Source: Methylobacterium sp. Leaf117
GTDB lineage: Bacteria; Pseudomonadota; Alphaproteobacteria; Rhizobiales; Beijerinckiaceae
Direction: 5' to 3'
DNA: 62,039 nt
Assembly: GCF_001422985.1 (NCBI RefSeq)
Contig: NZ_LMNL01000038.1
Location: forward strand, 117,467-179,505
Of this stretch, positions 61,094 to 62,039 are shown piece after piece (position 1 is the first letter of the stretch; each line of letters opens with the position of its first letter). The translations under genes and the position numbers were made by a program. The notes under the pieces are model-generated. The model had not been told where the DNA came from. It made no database searches and saw nothing but the letters and a program-made list of their open reading frames with translations.

Positions 61094-61936
61094 GTGACAG
61101 ACTCCGCCAAGACCGACCCCGTCGTCATCGCCGTGGCGATCACCGGCTCGGTGCCGCGCAAATCCGACACTCCCGCCCTTCCGGTGACGGTGGCCGAGCA
61201 GATCGCCTCGACCCGGGAGGCGTACGAGGCGGGCGCCACCCTGGCGCATATCCATGTGCGCAACGACGATGAGACCCCGTCCTCCGACCCGGACCGCTTC
61301 GCCGTGGTGCAGGATGGCCTGCGCCGGCACTGCCCGGGCCTCATCGTGCAATTCTCCACGGGCGGACGCGGACGCGATCCGGCGAGCCGAGGGCTGTCCC
61401 TGCAGCACCGCCCGGACATGGCCTCGCTCTCGACCGGATCGGTGAATTTCCCCACCATCGTGTACGAGAACCACGCGGTGCTGGTGTCGGATCTGGCAGG
61501 TCAGATGAAGCGGTTCGGCGTCCGGCCCGAGATCGAGATCTTCGACCTGTCCCATCTCCACGGCGCCCTCCGGTTGGCCGAAGCCGGCCTGATCGATGCG
61601 CGCCCGCACGTGCAGTTTGTGATGGGCGTGAAGAATGCGTTGCCGGCCGATCTGCACCTCCTGGACCTGCTCCTCGGCGAAATGCGGCGCATCCTGCCGG
61701 GTGCGACCTGGACGGCCGCCGGGATCGGCCGGCATCAGGCGGAGGTGATGGACTGGGCTCTGGCGCGCGGTGCCGACGCGGTGCGGACGGGCCTGGAGGA
61801 CAACATCCGGATCACCCGGGAGCGCCTCGCCGCGAGCAATGCCGAACTCGTCGCGCTGGCGGCCGAGACGGTGCGGCGCCACGGCCGCCGGGTCGCGACG
61901 CCCTCCGAGGCCCGAAAGATTCTGGGTTTGCGCTGA
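61094..61936 (+). CDS. BKACE-family beta-keto acid cleavage enzyme (DUF849)
   Basis: A 280-aa zinc-dependent enzyme of the BKACE (3-keto-5-aminohexanoate cleavage-like) family, which condenses a beta-keto acid with acetyl-CoA and cleaves it to acetoacetate and an acyl-CoA. Visible are the N-terminal VIAVAITGSVPRKSD, the zinc motif AHIHVRNDDETPSSD, FSTGGRGRDPASRG, VYENHAVLVSDLAGQMKRFG, and RPHVQFVMGVKNALPADLHL. It ends with GADAVRTGLEDNIRITRERL. The exact substrate varies between subfamilies and cannot be told here. GTG at 61094 is the best start; a nearby ATG is out of frame. A strong terminator follows. Confidence 0.9.
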   Translation: MTDSAKTDPVVIAVAITGSVPRKSDTPALPVTVAEQIASTREAYEAGATLAHIHVRNDDETPSSDPDRFAVVQDGLRRHCPGLIVQFSTGGRGRDPASRGLSLQHRPDMASLSTGSVNFPTIVYENHAVLVSDLAGQMKRFGVRPEIEIFDLSHLHGALRLAEAGLIDARPHVQFVMGVKNALPADLHLLDLLLGEMRRILPGATWTAAGIGRHQAEVMDWALARGADAVRTGLEDNIRITRERLAASNAELVALAAETVRRHGRRVATPSEARKILGLR

Positions 61937-61950
61937 GAGCCGAGACACGA

Positions 61951-61985
61951 AAAAGCCCGCCCTGGTTCTCCCGGGGCGGGCTTTT
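61951..61985. terminator. Bidirectional Rho-independent terminator
   Basis: AAAAGCCCGCCC pairs perfectly with GGGCGGGCTTTT across an 11-nt loop. The T-run on one strand and A-run on the other let it end both the rightward BKACE transcript and the leftward tRNA transcript. Confidence 0.92.
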
Positions 61986-61990
61986 GTGTT

Positions 61991-62039
61991 TGGTTGCGGG
62001 GACAGGATTTGAACCTGTGACCTTCAGGTTATGAGCCTG
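61991..62039 (-). tRNA. Initiator tRNA-fMet (3' part; 5' end beyond window)
   Basis: Read on the minus strand: anticodon stem-loop TCAGG-CTCATAA-CCTGA (anticodon CAT), AGGTC variable loop, T-arm CAGGTTCAAATCCTG and acceptor 3' strand CCCCGCAACCA. The T-arm and acceptor match the alphaproteobacterial initiator rather than the elongator tRNA-Met. CCA is encoded. The 5' half is outside the window. Confidence 0.88.

Noticed and set aside
1..62039. CRISPR array or cas genes serving the Tn7-like element
   Set aside because: No set of regularly spaced direct repeats with unique spacers and no Cas motif was seen; the TniQ proteins are long and TnsD-like.
61991..62039. Elongator tRNA-Met
   Set aside because: The T-arm and acceptor end (CCCCGCAACCA) fit the alphaproteobacterial initiator tRNA better; the 5' half that would prove it lies outside the window.

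Overview
This window looks like a high-GC alphaproteobacterium, most likely Methylobacterium/Methylorubrum. The clues are an Fdh4A/YdeP-type formate-dehydrogenase-like molybdoprotein, several HWE-family histidine kinases, a typical alphaproteobacterial initiator-tRNA 3' half, and gene content familiar from Rhizobiales. The genus is inferred; no marker gene is present to prove it.

Layout. (a) 1-2.06 kb: an EmrA/HlyD-type efflux adaptor, cut by the window edge, divergent from a LysR regulator. (b) 3.0-5.4 kb: an NdpA/YejK-like nucleoid-associated protein overlapping a membrane protein. (c) 5.9-6.5 kb: a frameshifted, 3'-truncated IS5/IS427-type element. (d) 6.8-15.4 kb: a leftward seven-gene operon encoding a ParA-like protein without a P-loop, a metallophosphoesterase, an AAA+ ATPase, a metallophosphoesterase paralogue that has lost its metal ligands, a small unknown protein, a soluble AAA+/M41 (FtsH-like) protease and a DEDDy exonuclease. 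(e) 15.8-16.1 kb: an ArsR-type repressor. (f) 17-25.3 kb: miscellaneous genes (DUF2254 membrane protein, two methyltransferases, PAS-GGDEF cyclase), including a 605-bp element with TA-flanked 29-bp inverted repeats. That element carries a glyoxalase/VOC gene and sits inside a TadG-like pseudogene. (g) 25.5-33.1 kb: a rightward block opening with a paralogue of the ParA-like protein, followed by unrecognised proteins. (h) 33.3-43.4 kb: a Tn7-like transposition module (tnsA, tnsB, tnsC, tniQ) and a second, detached tniQ. (i) 43.5-62.0 kb: ordinary chromosome-like genes: fdh4A-like, Crp/Fnr regulator, HWE kinase/response regulator, RND efflux operon with TetR, DUF808, aroQ, a BKACE enzyme and the 3' half of an initiator tRNA.

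How the parts fit. The strongest non-obvious signal is a shared operator. The arsR start, the promoter of the seven-gene operon and the promoter of the 25.5-kb block each carry a -10 element running straight into TTCGA-N6-(T/C)CGAA. The ArsR protein therefore probably controls itself and both blocks. With the ParA-like paralogues heading both blocks, this suggests one regulated two-armed system, plausibly cargo of the Tn7-like element. Its function is unknown; proteolysis, nuclease and phosphoesterase parts point to defence or element maintenance, but that is inference. The right end of the element is probably near 43.39-43.42 kb; I could not identify the left end.
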